In this document: in pieces, positions 41,807 through 49,888 of the stretch
How positions within the stretch are numbered: the stretch's first letter is position 1
Layout: the number at the start of each line of letters is the position of its first letter
NCBI GenBank assembly: GCA_005239435.1
Contig: SZNP01000001.1
Location: 1,326,042 to 1,390,041, forward strand
DNA length: 64,000 nucleotides
From: Halorussus salinisoli
GTDB lineage: Archaea > Halobacteriota > Halobacteria > Halobacteriales > Haladaptataceae
Direction of reading: 5' to 3'
Program-made: the position numbers and the translations under genes
Notes under the pieces: generated by a model
The model's database searches: none
What the model was told of the DNA's origin: nothing
What the model saw: the letters and a program-made list of their open reading frames with translations, nothing else

Positions 41807-43780
41807 ATGGAAGTCGAAGATATCAACACCATCGCGGTTCTTGGAGCGGGCAACATGGGCCACGGCATCGCCGAAGTCGCGGCTCTCGCAGGGTACGAGG
41901 TCAACCTGCGCGACATCGAAGAGGAGTTCGTCCAGAACGGCTACGACCAGATCGAGTGGAGCCTCGGGAAACTCGCCGAGAAAGACCAGATTTCCGAGGA
42001 GGAGGCCGACGCGGCCCTCGACCGCGTGACGCCCATCGTGGACTTCGAGGAGGCCGTCGAAGACGCCGACTTCGTCGTCGAGGCGGTCCCCGAGAAGATG
42101 GAGATCAAGAAGGACGTGTACGGCGAACTCGAAGAGTACGCACCCGACCGGGCCGTCTTCGCCACGAACACCTCCAGTCTCTCGGTCACGGAACTCTCGG
42201 AGGTCACCGAGCGACCCGAACGGTTCTGCGGGATGCACTTCTTCAACCCGCCTGTCCGGATGCAGTTGGTCGAGGTCATCTCGGGAGCTCACACCGACGA
42301 CGCGACGCTGGACCTCACCGAGGACCTCGCCGAAGAGATGGGCAAGACGCCGGTTCGCGTCCGGAAGGACAGTCCCGGTTTCATCGTGAACCGCATCCTC
42401 GTTCCCCTGATGAACGAGGCGGCGTGGATGGTCGAGTCCGGCGACTACACCGTCGCCGAAGTCGATAGCTCGACCAAGTTCGACATGGGGCTCCCGATGG
42501 GGAGCTTCGAACTCGCCGACCAGGTGGGAATCGACGTGGGCTACCACGTCCTCGACTACATGAACGACGTGCTGGGCGAGGCCTACGAACCGTGTCCGCT
42601 CCTCGTGGAGAAAGTCGAGGAGGAGAAACTCGGCAAGAAGACCGGCGAAGGCTTCTACGACTACGACGACGGCGGTGCCGACATCCCGACCGACGCCGGG
42701 AGCGAGGACGCAGTTACCCGGCTTCAGGCAGTGATGGCCAACGAAGTCGCCAAACTCGTCGAGAACGACGTGGCCGACCCCGACGCCATCGACGACGCCG
42801 TGATGCTCGGCGCTGGCTTCCCCGAGGGACCGGCCAAGATGGCCGACGACGCGGGTCTCGACGCGCTCGCCGACACCCTCGACCGACTTCACGAGGACAC
42901 CGGCGCGGCCCGGTACGAGTCCAGCGACTACCTCCGGGAAGCCGCCGACGCGGGCGGCTTCTACGGCGGTGACGAGGGCGACGACGGCGAGTACGACTAC
43001 GACACCATTCGAATCGAGAAGCCCGGCGAGATGGTCGGCAAGGTCGTCCTCGACCGTCCCCACCGGATGAACACGGTCAGCGAGGAGTTGCTCGACGAAC
43101 TCGGCGACGCCGTCGAGGCCCTCTCGGAGGACGACGACGTGCGTGCACTCCTGCTCGTCGGCGAGGGCGACAAGGCGTTCTCCGCGGGCGCGGACGTCCA
43201 GAGCATGGCCGGGGGCGGCGGCGATCCCCTGCAGGCGGTCGAACTCTCGAAGAAAGGCCAAGAGACCTTCGGCAAACTCGAAGCCTGCCCGATGCCCGTC
43301 CTCGCGGCCATCGACGGCTACTGCCTCGGCGGCGGGATGGAGATGGCGACCTGCGCCGACATGCGCCTCGCTACCGAACGCTCCGAGATGGGCCAACCCG
43401 AGCACGACCTCGGGCTCCTGCCCGGATGGGGCGGCACTCAGCGCCTCAAGCACATCGTCGGCGAGGGCCGCGCGAAGGAGATCATCTTCACGGCCGACCG
43501 TTTCGACGCCGAGACGATGGAGGAGTTCGGCTTCGTCAACGAGGTCGTCGAGGTGTCGGAGTTCGAGGACCGCGCCTTCGAGCTCGCGGCCGACCTCGCG
43601 GCCGGACCGCCCATCGCCCAGAAGTACACCAAGCGCGCGATGCTCGCGGGCCGCGACGACACCGACGCCGGACTCGAAGTCGAGTCCCAAGCCTTCGGCC
43701 ATCTCATGAACACCGACGACCTGATGGAGGGCATCACGGCGTTCATGGGTGACGGAGAACCGGAATTCGAAGGGAAGTGA
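41807..43780 (+). CDS. Fused 3-hydroxyacyl-CoA dehydrogenase/enoyl-CoA hydratase
   Basis: This 657-residue fusion has a dehydrogenase domain first: [15 protein letters not shown] (about residues 9-23) and the catalytic His in GMHFFNPPV, then a C-terminal dimer domain to about 380. An acidic linker (about 385-400) joins an enoyl-CoA hydratase/crotonase domain (about 405-657) with [26 protein letters not shown] and [16 protein letters not shown]. The order is the reverse of bacterial FadB and typical of archaeal fusions. It catalyses beta-oxidation steps 2 and 3. A GGTGACC/GGTCACC hairpin directly follows the stop. Confidence 0.95.
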   Translation: MEVEDINTIAVLGAGNMGHGIAEVAALAGYEVNLRDIEEEFVQNGYDQIEWSLGKLAEKDQISEEEADAALDRVTPIVDFEEAVEDADFVVEAVPEKMEIKKDVYGELEEYAPDRAVFATNTSSLSVTELSEVTERPERFCGMHFFNPPVRMQLVEVISGAHTDDATLDLTEDLAEEMGKTPVRVRKDSPGFIVNRILVPLMNEAAWMVESGDYTVAEVDSSTKFDMGLPMGSFELADQVGIDVGYHVLDYMNDVLGEAYEPCPLLVEKVEEEKLGKKTGEGFYDYDDGGADIPTDAGSEDAVTRLQAVMANEVAKLVENDVADPDAIDDAVMLGAGFPEGPAKMADDAGLDALADTLDRLHEDTGAARYESSDYLREAADAGGFYGGDEGDDGEYDYDTIRIEKPGEMVGKVVLDRPHRMNTVSEELLDELGDAVEALSEDDDVRALLLVGEGDKAFSAGADVQSMAGGGGDPLQAVELSKKGQETFGKLEACPMPVLAAIDGYCLGGGMEMATCADMRLATERSEMGQPEHDLGLLPGWGGTQRLKHIVGEGRAKEIIFTADRFDAETMEEFGFVNEVVEVSEFEDRAFELAADLAAGPPIAQKYTKRAMLAGRDDTDAGLEVESQAFGHLMNTDDLMEGITAFMGDGEPEFEGK

Positions 43781-43948
43781 GGTGACCGTGGTCGGGGGTC
43801 ACCGCCGACGGAAGCAAGCCGGAATTCGCTGGGGAGTGAACCGGAGTCGGGTGTGAACGCCCGACACGGCTGCCCTCGGGCGATAACGGAACGTTTAAAC
43901 TAATCCGGCCGGAACGAAGAGATGCGCTCGTAGTGAGCGTGGACGTAC

Positions 43949-44023
43949 GCTCCGTTGGTGTAGTCCGGCCAATCATTTCGGCCTTTCGAGCCGATGACCT
44001 GGGTTCAAATCCCAGACGGAGCA
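43949..44023 (+). tRNA. tRNA-Glu (anticodon TTC)
   Basis: The 75-nt cloverleaf has acceptor GCTCCGT/ACGGAGC with discriminator A, D-arm GTGTAGTCCGGCCAATCA, anticodon stem TCGGC/GCCGA with loop CTTTCGA (anticodon TTC), T-loop GTTCAAATC, and no encoded CCA. Base composition drops sharply just downstream, as at a tRNA-associated insertion. Confidence 0.95.
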
Positions 44024-44129
44024 TTCACATTCTCGCCTTCTCGTTGTTTCTCTACGCCAGTCGAAGGATTCCGATGGTGGAACGATCGTTCCGCTCTCTC
44101 GTCCGGTTTGAGAGATCGAAATCGGTGTA

Positions 44130-45626
44130 CTACAATACTTGCGTTCGTAATTTGACGAGTTTCGCTTTGAGAAATGGCCCAAACAAAATGAGAACGATTC
44201 CGAGTACTAACGCGAGCGAAAGTGGGTTAGATACGAAGATTTCGAACGACCCGCCTGACAGTCGGAGTGATCGGTAGAGGTTTTCTTCCGCAATCGGGCC
44301 AAGAATCACTCCCAGAACGAATGCGATAATGGAGTAGTTGTACTTCTTCATGAAATACCCGAGAGTACCGAGAACCACGATCGTCCACACGTCGATCCAA
44401 TTCGCTCGAAGTGCGATCGCACCTAACGTAGCTAAAACGACGATTACGGGGACGATGTAATCGGTGTCGATAACCGTAAGATATCCTGTTCGGGGAGTGA
44501 CGAACAGTCCGAGACCGAGAATGATGACGTTCGCGATGAATATAGACAGGAAGATGCTGTACGTGATGTCGAGTTGCGTAGTGAACAGGTCGGGGCCAGG
44601 TCGTAGTCCATGCATAATTAGGCCACCTAATAACACCGCAGTTGACCCACTCCCGGGGATACCGAACGAGAGCGTTGGAATAAGTGAGCCACCAACAGTC
44701 GCGTTGTTCGCGGCGTCTGTCGCTACCACACCCTCTTCGGTACCTTCACCGAATTTTTCCGGCGTCGATGACGACCGCATCGCCTCCCCGTACGAAATGA
44801 AATTGGAAATTGCCGCACCCGAGCCAGGCACTGCTCCGATGAAAAGGCCAATAAGTGCAGATTTCAAGAGAGTCACCGGATAGCTGAACGTCGCTTGCAG
44901 ACCCTCGCGAACAGTCCCCTGTAACCCGACTTCTGTATCAGCGATCTGTTCTTCACCTGCCAAACGGATCATCTCAGCAATAGCGAACAACCCGATGAGC
45001 ACCGCCACGAAATCCAACCCATCGTAGAGTGACAACATCCCGAACGTGTACCGCTGTACGGGAACAGTCGGTGCGATGCCGATTGTCGCGAGGAGGAGGC
45101 CAAACGCACCGGCGGTGAGCCCCTTGACGATAGAACCTTTAGTGACCACCGTAATCATCGCAAGTCCGAGAATAGCCATCAGGAAATACTGCGGTGAGCC
45201 GAACAGGAGGACGAGTTCGATCATCAACGGCGAGAGAAGCAACAAGATAACGACGGCTACGATACCCCCGATCGCAGACGAGACTGCAGAAACAACGAGG
45301 GCATTGATCGCCTTACCCTTCCGAGCCAACGGATAGCCATCGAACGTAGTTGCGGCATCGGCTGAACTCCCTGGCACGTTCACCAGAATTGACGGAATGC
45401 TTCCGGCGTACATCGCTCCGCTATAGATACTGATCAGGAGAATAATCGCGGAGACGCCATCGAGCGGAATCGTGAGCGGCAGAACGATCGCCATTCCGAG
45501 CGTCGATCCGATACCAGGAAGGGCACCGAATACCATTCCTAGTAAGACACCTGTCACGATCCAGAACAGGATTTGGCCAGTGAGCAGGAGTTGAACTGCT
45601 TGCTGTAACGCCTCTAAAGGAGGCAT
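44130..45626 (-). CDS. tctA: Tripartite tricarboxylate transporter, large permease TctA
   Basis: In this 498-residue protein with about 12 membrane segments, the TctA signatures are present: FGALPGIGSTLGMAIVLPLT near the N-terminus, SIPSILVNVPGSSADAATTFDGYPLA, and GAVPGSGAAISNFISYGE in the second half. It forms the main channel for carboxylate uptake driven by an ion gradient, with TctB and the binding protein TctC. The codons are visibly more A/T-rich than in the surrounding genome. The start overlaps the end of tctB by 13 nt. Confidence 0.93.
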   Translation of the reverse strand: MPPLEALQQAVQLLLTGQILFWIVTGVLLGMVFGALPGIGSTLGMAIVLPLTIPLDGVSAIILLISIYSGAMYAGSIPSILVNVPGSSADAATTFDGYPLARKGKAINALVVSAVSSAIGGIVAVVILLLLSPLMIELVLLFGSPQYFLMAILGLAMITVVTKGSIVKGLTAGAFGLLLATIGIAPTVPVQRYTFGMLSLYDGLDFVAVLIGLFAIAEMIRLAGEEQIADTEVGLQGTVREGLQATFSYPVTLLKSALIGLFIGAVPGSGAAISNFISYGEAMRSSSTPEKFGEGTEEGVVATDAANNATVGGSLIPTLSFGIPGSGSTAVLLGGLIMHGLRPGPDLFTTQLDITYSIFLSIFIANVIILGLGLFVTPRTGYLTVIDTDYIVPVIVVLATLGAIALRANWIDVWTIVVLGTLGYFMKKYNYSIIAFVLGVILGPIAEENLYRSLRLSGGSFEIFVSNPLSLALVLGIVLILFGPFLKAKLVKLRTQVL

Positions 45627-46192
45627 ACGACCACCTCACGAGGGGTGAACGTAATGTATTGGACGAGTGCACCTTCATCGAGCGGCAGATTCAAGAGTTC
45701 CATGAATCCGTACGCTAAGACAAACGAAAGGATCGTGAGAAAACCAGTCACCCACCATGGTTGTCGATACCAGCGGGAGAAGAAAAACGCAAATACGGGT
45801 GACATCCACAATAAGCCGATGTAGTAGGCGCTCACAGTGTATCCCACGATACTTGCAGTAGTGAAGATGGAATCTGGCACTGGGCGGCTAGCACTCGAGT
45901 CGTCTTCCGTCTCCACGTCTGCATCAGCGGTCGGCTCCTGTCGAGTCCTCTGTGCCGTTTCATCGCCTTCCGATGCCTCGAACAAGTTTGCAGGCTCACT
46001 CACGATCGAGCGAATAGATTTCGGAAGGAATCCTTCGAGTAGGAGAAGAAGCGAGCCGATCACTACGACACCTCCCGTTAACCGTGGGAACAGCCCTGCC
46101 GTTTCGCCGTAGGCGGACGACTTGTACACCATGGCACCGGCTACAGCAAGTAATACGACGAGAAGCCCGGTTTCCTCGATGTCTTCTGGCAT
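45614..46192 (-). CDS. tctB: Tripartite tricarboxylate transporter, small subunit TctB
   Basis: This 192-residue protein has four hydrophobic helices (about residues 8-25, 40-55, 115-135 and 145-165) around a long acidic, Thr/Glu-rich cytoplasmic loop. The layout GLFPRLTGGVVVIGSLLLLLEG and the C-terminal YGFMELLNLPLDEG fit TctB. It partners TctA. Its ATG overlaps the stop of the M29-like gene (TGATG). Confidence 0.85.
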   Translation of the reverse strand: MPEDIEETGLLVVLLAVAGAMVYKSSAYGETAGLFPRLTGGVVVIGSLLLLLEGFLPKSIRSIVSEPANLFEASEGDETAQRTRQEPTADADVETEDDSSASRPVPDSIFTTASIVGYTVSAYYIGLLWMSPVFAFFFSRWYRQPWWVTGFLTILSFVLAYGFMELLNLPLDEGALVQYITFTPREVVVCLL

Positions 46193-47181
46193 CAGTCTGT
46201 CAGTAAGTCGGTGTCCAGTACGCCGTCTTTTACGACTGTCATATCGTCCAATTTGACTGTCGGCTTCCGTAGAACGCCGTCTAGATGGATTTCGCTCCGC
46301 GTACTTCCACCGAGCGATTCGTTATCGCCAATCGCGAAGTGCATCGTGCCGGCCCGCTTTTTGTCTTCCGCAGTGTTGCCGATCAGACCTGCTTTCGGGT
46401 TCGTACCGATGGCAAACTCCGCCAAGTTCCCGGCGTTCGAATCGCTGTTTGCGAGGATGTTCCGGAGTGTCTCTGCTTCGTCTCCGCCAGAAACCTCGGT
46501 TACGAACCCTTCTTTCACTTCCAATCGAATCGGCTCGTCCAGAGTACCGATGTTATCCATCGAGACGTCGATTACAATCGTTCCGTTTGCAGTACCCTCT
46601 ACGGGGTGAGTGGGAGCTTCACCAGGTGGTAGCGTCGCAAATCCGTACTCTTCGTGGTAGTACCCATCGAGTGAGTGGGCCTGCGTTCCCTCGATACTGA
46701 ATTCGATATCCGTACCGTTCTCACTCGTAACGTGGGCCCGTGAGGCGTCGGTCATCAACTCGGCTAGCGCCTCGGTTACTCGTCGCAGCTCTTTGAAGTC
46801 GACAGTCATCGCACCTTCGACCATCATGTCTTCGGTGACGCCGCGTAGAATACCCGATCGAGTACCTTCGTCAGCTGCTTCCAGTCGGGCACGTGTGTGG
46901 GTGATTGCGTGCGTCGTACAGGTAAAGGCAACATCAGCGGTCTTCATCGCTTCAGCGACTGTCGGAGGAGGTTCGTTGCCGTGGCTTTCGAGGAGAGGCA
47001 TGATCGAGGTGACGGTCGTTGCCCCGACTGCGTTCGCTGCAGTTGCAATACTCTTTGCTACCCCGAACTTCCGAGGATCGGTGATAACGACTACTTCGTC
47101 GTCTGGCTGGACGCTGAGACACTCCTCGACGATTGCTTTCGAGGTATCGATCATTTCCAATTCGAGAACGTCGGTGGGCAT
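46192..47181 (-). CDS. Aminopeptidase M29/NicX-like metalloenzyme
   Basis: This 329-residue protein resembles the thermophilic aminopeptidase (M29) and 2,5-dihydroxypyridine dioxygenase (NicX) superfamily: CLSVQPDDEVVVITDP, a central region with SHGNEPPP, then HPVEGTANGTIVIDV, ITVEVKEG-like RLEVKEGFVTEV, and NLAEFAIGTNPKAGLIGN with HFAIGDN near the metal site. It could be a peptidase or a ring-cleaving dioxygenase acting on the molecule imported by TctABC. Overlap with tctB shows it heads this operon. Confidence 0.75.
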   Translation of the reverse strand: MPTDVLELEMIDTSKAIVEECLSVQPDDEVVVITDPRKFGVAKSIATAANAVGATTVTSIMPLLESHGNEPPPTVAEAMKTADVAFTCTTHAITHTRARLEAADEGTRSGILRGVTEDMMVEGAMTVDFKELRRVTEALAELMTDASRAHVTSENGTDIEFSIEGTQAHSLDGYYHEEYGFATLPPGEAPTHPVEGTANGTIVIDVSMDNIGTLDEPIRLEVKEGFVTEVSGGDEAETLRNILANSDSNAGNLAEFAIGTNPKAGLIGNTAEDKKRAGTMHFAIGDNESLGGSTRSEIHLDGVLRKPTVKLDDMTVVKDGVLDTDLLTD

Positions 47182-47210
47182 ACTCTGTCTCAGAAAAGGG
47201 GGTTGTACAG

Positions 47211-47219
47211 TATAAATTT
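47211..47219 (-). promoter_or_regulatory. Putative promoter of the M29-like/tctBA operon
   Basis: On the minus strand AAATTTATA is about 30 bases upstream of ATG 47181, fitting a leaderless transcript. Confidence 0.5.
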
Positions 47220-47377
47220 GTAATATGGTACCACACTACGCGAACGTTGGTCGTATTAGATAGCTGAATTAAACTAGGCAAGTCGCCATCTCTGTTTATT
47301 TAACGCCAGCCTGTATTCATGGAAAGCGACTATTGGTGAAGGGTCAATTATATCAGAACTTCCAAATAACGTATTTG

Positions 47378-47385
47378 TTTATAAT
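47378..47385 (+). promoter_or_regulatory. Putative promoter of tctC
   Basis: TTTATAAT is about 25 bases upstream of ATG 47406. The divergent promoters share a short A/T-rich region of about 220 bp where a regulator could bind; none is encoded nearby. Confidence 0.5.
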
Positions 47386-47405
47386 GATTGTCTGTGTTAT
47401 ACGCT

Positions 47406-48491
47406 ATGCGAGAAATAAAACGGCGCGACCTGTTGAAGGCAACGGCTGGTTCAGCTACGATTGGATTCGTGGGCCTCAGCGCGGGTCAGGATGGAGGCGA
47501 GACCACGACAGCCGGTGGACAGCAAACCACGACCCAAGCACAAGCCGACTGTGATTTCTCTCCGATGGCGGAGAACTATCCCGAGTCGGGACGTACCATT
47601 TCGTACATCGTCCCGTTCAGTCAGGGTGGTGGTACGGATACCTACGCGCGTCAAATCCTTCCACAAGTAGGCGAAAACCTGAATGTCAACTTCCAAATTC
47701 AGAACATCCCCGGTAGTGCCTCTCTCCGTGGTACCGGCCAACTGGTCCAAGCAGACTCCGATGGGTACACTATGGGCGCGTTCAACCCGCCGTCCACGCC
47801 TCTCTCGTATCTAGTGTTCCAACCGGATTACGATCTCTCGCAACTCAAGGGCGTTGCTACGTACGCCCGGACTCCCTACGTACTCATCACCCAAGGAGAC
47901 GCAGATGTGGACAGTTTGGAAGGGGTAATGAGCAAGTACGAAGCTGGAGACTGGCAGGCCATCGGTGGTTGTCAAGCCAGAGGAGGTCTGAACCACGTCA
48001 CAGCCCTCGTTATGCAAAACGAATACGGCATGCAATGGGAGAACTACGTTGGCTACGACGGCTGTGCGCCGGCGGTGCAGGCAGTTGCCTCAGGAGAAGT
48101 TCCTGCGACGATTACCACTGACGTTGCAGCCCAAGGAACCGTCGAATCGGACCGAGCCAAGGTAGTTGCCGTTCTCTCGAGCGGTGGTAGTGGTGTCTTC
48201 CCGGAGGCCACGCCCGTTACGGAACAGGGCTTCGGGAACATCGACTACATCGGACAACTCACCCGTTCCATGTGGATGCCGTCTGGCGTATCGGATGGAC
48301 AGGTGAACAAGGTCTCGTCCGCCGTTCAAGAGGCACTACAATCGGACCCCGTCCAGCAGTGGGCAGAAGAAACAGGTAACATAATCGAGTTCAGTTGTCC
48401 ATCCACCACCGACGAACTCCTCCAGCAAACGTTGGAAACCCTACCTGAACAAGTAGACATCGAAAAGATCCGCGAAGAGGCGACGAGCTAA
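47406..48491 (+). CDS. tctC: Tripartite tricarboxylate transporter substrate-binding protein TctC
   Basis: ATG 47406 gives 361 residues with a Tat signal (REIKRRDLLKATAG) followed by a Thr/Gly/Gln-rich linker. The mature part is a TTT/Bug receptor: ISYIVPFSQGGGTDTYARQI (binding loop), QNIPGSASLRGTGQL, GGCQARGGLNHVTAL and GSGVFPEATPVTEQGF. It captures the carboxylate outside the cell and delivers it to TctAB, encoded divergently. Export by Tat with no lipobox Cys seen is slightly unusual for a membrane-associated receptor. Confidence 0.92.
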   Translation: MREIKRRDLLKATAGSATIGFVGLSAGQDGGETTTAGGQQTTTQAQADCDFSPMAENYPESGRTISYIVPFSQGGGTDTYARQILPQVGENLNVNFQIQNIPGSASLRGTGQLVQADSDGYTMGAFNPPSTPLSYLVFQPDYDLSQLKGVATYARTPYVLITQGDADVDSLEGVMSKYEAGDWQAIGGCQARGGLNHVTALVMQNEYGMQWENYVGYDGCAPAVQAVASGEVPATITTDVAAQGTVESDRAKVVAVLSSGGSGVFPEATPVTEQGFGNIDYIGQLTRSMWMPSGVSDGQVNKVSSAVQEALQSDPVQQWAEETGNIIEFSCPSTTDELLQQTLETLPEQVDIEKIREEATS

Positions 48492-48798
48492 CGACGGGGT
48501 GGTAGTCAATTATTTCGCAGAAAACGTCCATGGGATAACGGCGATTCTTCGATTTCGGCCCCGAGTGGGTCGAACTCGTGCGATTCGATTCTCCGAACGC
48601 CAGCGGTACCGCGTCGAGACGCTCTTTGGTCGGCCGGTCGTAGCGGCGACGCATAGATACCAGTCTCTTTTAGAAATGTATTCCAATTCTTTGGCACAGT
48701 AGATATTTCTTAGAGAACGACAGAACGGTGTTTCGGTCGACCACGTGCGTGCGCCCACCGGCATCGGTGACTGCCGACTCGCCGCGGCCCGTCGGAAT
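48492..48798. other. Gap after tctC, no gene seen
   Basis: Short frames exist on both strands but none has family-like motifs. Composition changes from A/T-richer (left) to core GC-rich (right), so the right boundary of the transporter island probably lies here. Confidence 0.4.
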
Positions 48799-49098
48799 CT
48801 ACGTCTTCGCGTACAGCGAGTAGGTCAGTACGCCGAACCCGAGCGCGATGAACACGCTCTCGACGACGACGCCGTCCGCGATGGTGAGGCCCGTGAACTG
48901 GTGGACGACGCCGCCGAGAACGGTCCCGGTCGTCACGAGACCGAACCCGAGTGCGAGCGCCCGGAGCGCGGACACGTTCGTCCGTCGATACGCCTTGAAC
49001 GCGAAGTAGGTGATGATGCCGCCGAGCGCGAGCGTGATGGTCTTGAGTGCAACCACCGTCGCCGACCCGACGAGGGCTTGCGTCGTCATACCAGTCAC
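48799..49098 (-). CDS. Small three-span membrane protein (DUF7521-like)
   Basis: This 99-residue protein has hydrophobic segments at about residues 9-30, 45-65 and 75-95, separated by short polar loops (AFKAYRRTNVS, VHQFTGLT). ATG 49098 and ATG 49089 are both usable starts. Haloarchaeal proteins of this size and the pattern FKAYRRT are common. It is divergent from the nitrous oxide cluster; any link is unproven. Confidence 0.65.
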   Translation of the reverse strand: MTGMTTQALVGSATVVALKTITLALGGIITYFAFKAYRRTNVSALRALALGFGLVTTGTVLGGVVHQFTGLTIADGVVVESVFIALGFGVLTYSLYAKT

Positions 49099-49360
49099 TA
49101 CGCTCTTTTCGGCTTAGTATCGGAGCGTCGTTTTCGGAATCTGAGAATGGACCGAACACAATCGGTTCGGGGGCGGGGCCGAGCGAAGATGTCGTCCGAC
49201 GTAGTCGTCCGCGCCCGAGCCGCGGTCCCCGCTCGAAACGCCCGTATCTCGGGTATCCGGGTCCGGTTTCTCGAACTTTCGGGTCACCACCGACACGGGG
49301 AGTCAACCCCAAACCGAACATATTCACTCCCTTTCTCAGCCACTGACAATCTCTAGTTGG

Positions 49361-49367
49361 TATAAAG
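49361..49367 (+). promoter_or_regulatory. TATA box of the nitrous oxide reductase operon
   Basis: TATAAAG lies 42 bases before the halocyanin ATG 49403, which would give a leader of about 15 bases. Confidence 0.5.
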
Positions 49368-49402
49368 GAGGCCTTCGAGCAACGCCCGACCGTGAGCAAA
49401 CG

Positions 49403-49888
49403 ATGAACCAAACCAGACGTAACGTACTTCGCGTACTCGGTGTGGCGGGTGTAGCCGGCGTCGCTGGCTGTACGACCGGCGGGTCCGACGGCTCGGACGG
49501 CGAAACGACGACAGAGAGCGAGGAGACGACCGAAGGCGGGTCGAGCGGGGAGTCGTGGGAACAGGCCAGCACGGTCGAGATGACCGACGACCTCGCGTAC
49601 GCGCCCAAACGAATCGAGGTGTCGAAGGGGACGACGGTGACGTGGGAGAACGTCGGAAGTATCGGCCACACGATAACGGCCTACGAGGACGAGATACCCG
49701 ACGATGCGAGCTACTTCGCGTCGGGCGGGTTCGACTCCCAGTCGGCCGCCTCGGACGGCTACCCCGACGAGGGGAACGTCAAGGAAGGCGAGTCCTACGA
49801 GTACACGTTCGAGACGAAAGGCACGTACAAGTACTACTGCATCCCCCACGAGATGAACGGGATGGTCGGTTACGTCAAGGTGGTCTAA
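49403..49888 (+). CDS. Halocyanin-like blue copper lipoprotein
   Basis: This 161-residue protein has a Tat-type start (MNQTRRNVLRVLG) and lipobox VAGC (Cys23), so it is anchored outside by lipid. A disordered Gly/Ser/Thr/Glu linker leads to a plastocyanin fold with type I copper ligands H89 (GHTITA), C146, H149 and M154 (C-x2-H-x4-M). Its stop is next to the nosZ start, so it is the likely electron donor for nitrous oxide reductase. Confidence 0.9.
   Translation: MNQTRRNVLRVLGVAGVAGVAGCTTGGSDGSDGETTTESEETTEGGSSGESWEQASTVEMTDDLAYAPKRIEVSKGTTVTWENVGSIGHTITAYEDEIPDDASYFASGGFDSQSAASDGYPDEGNVKEGESYEYTFETKGTYKYYCIPHEMNGMVGYVKVV

Noticed and set aside
41756..43702. 648-residue minus-strand frame opposite the HADH/ECH fusion
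   Set aside because: Mirror of a strongly recognised gene in GC-rich DNA; the product has no domain.
44024..48700. Attachment-site duplication of the tRNA-Glu 3' end
   Set aside because: I looked for a second copy of the T-loop/acceptor end to the right of the transporter genes and found none.
49272..49281. CGAACTTTCG dyad upstream of the nos operon, considered as an anaerobic-regulator (NarO-like) site
   Set aside because: The spacing between half-sites does not fit the CGAAC-N4-GTTCG type described for haloarchaeal NarO.
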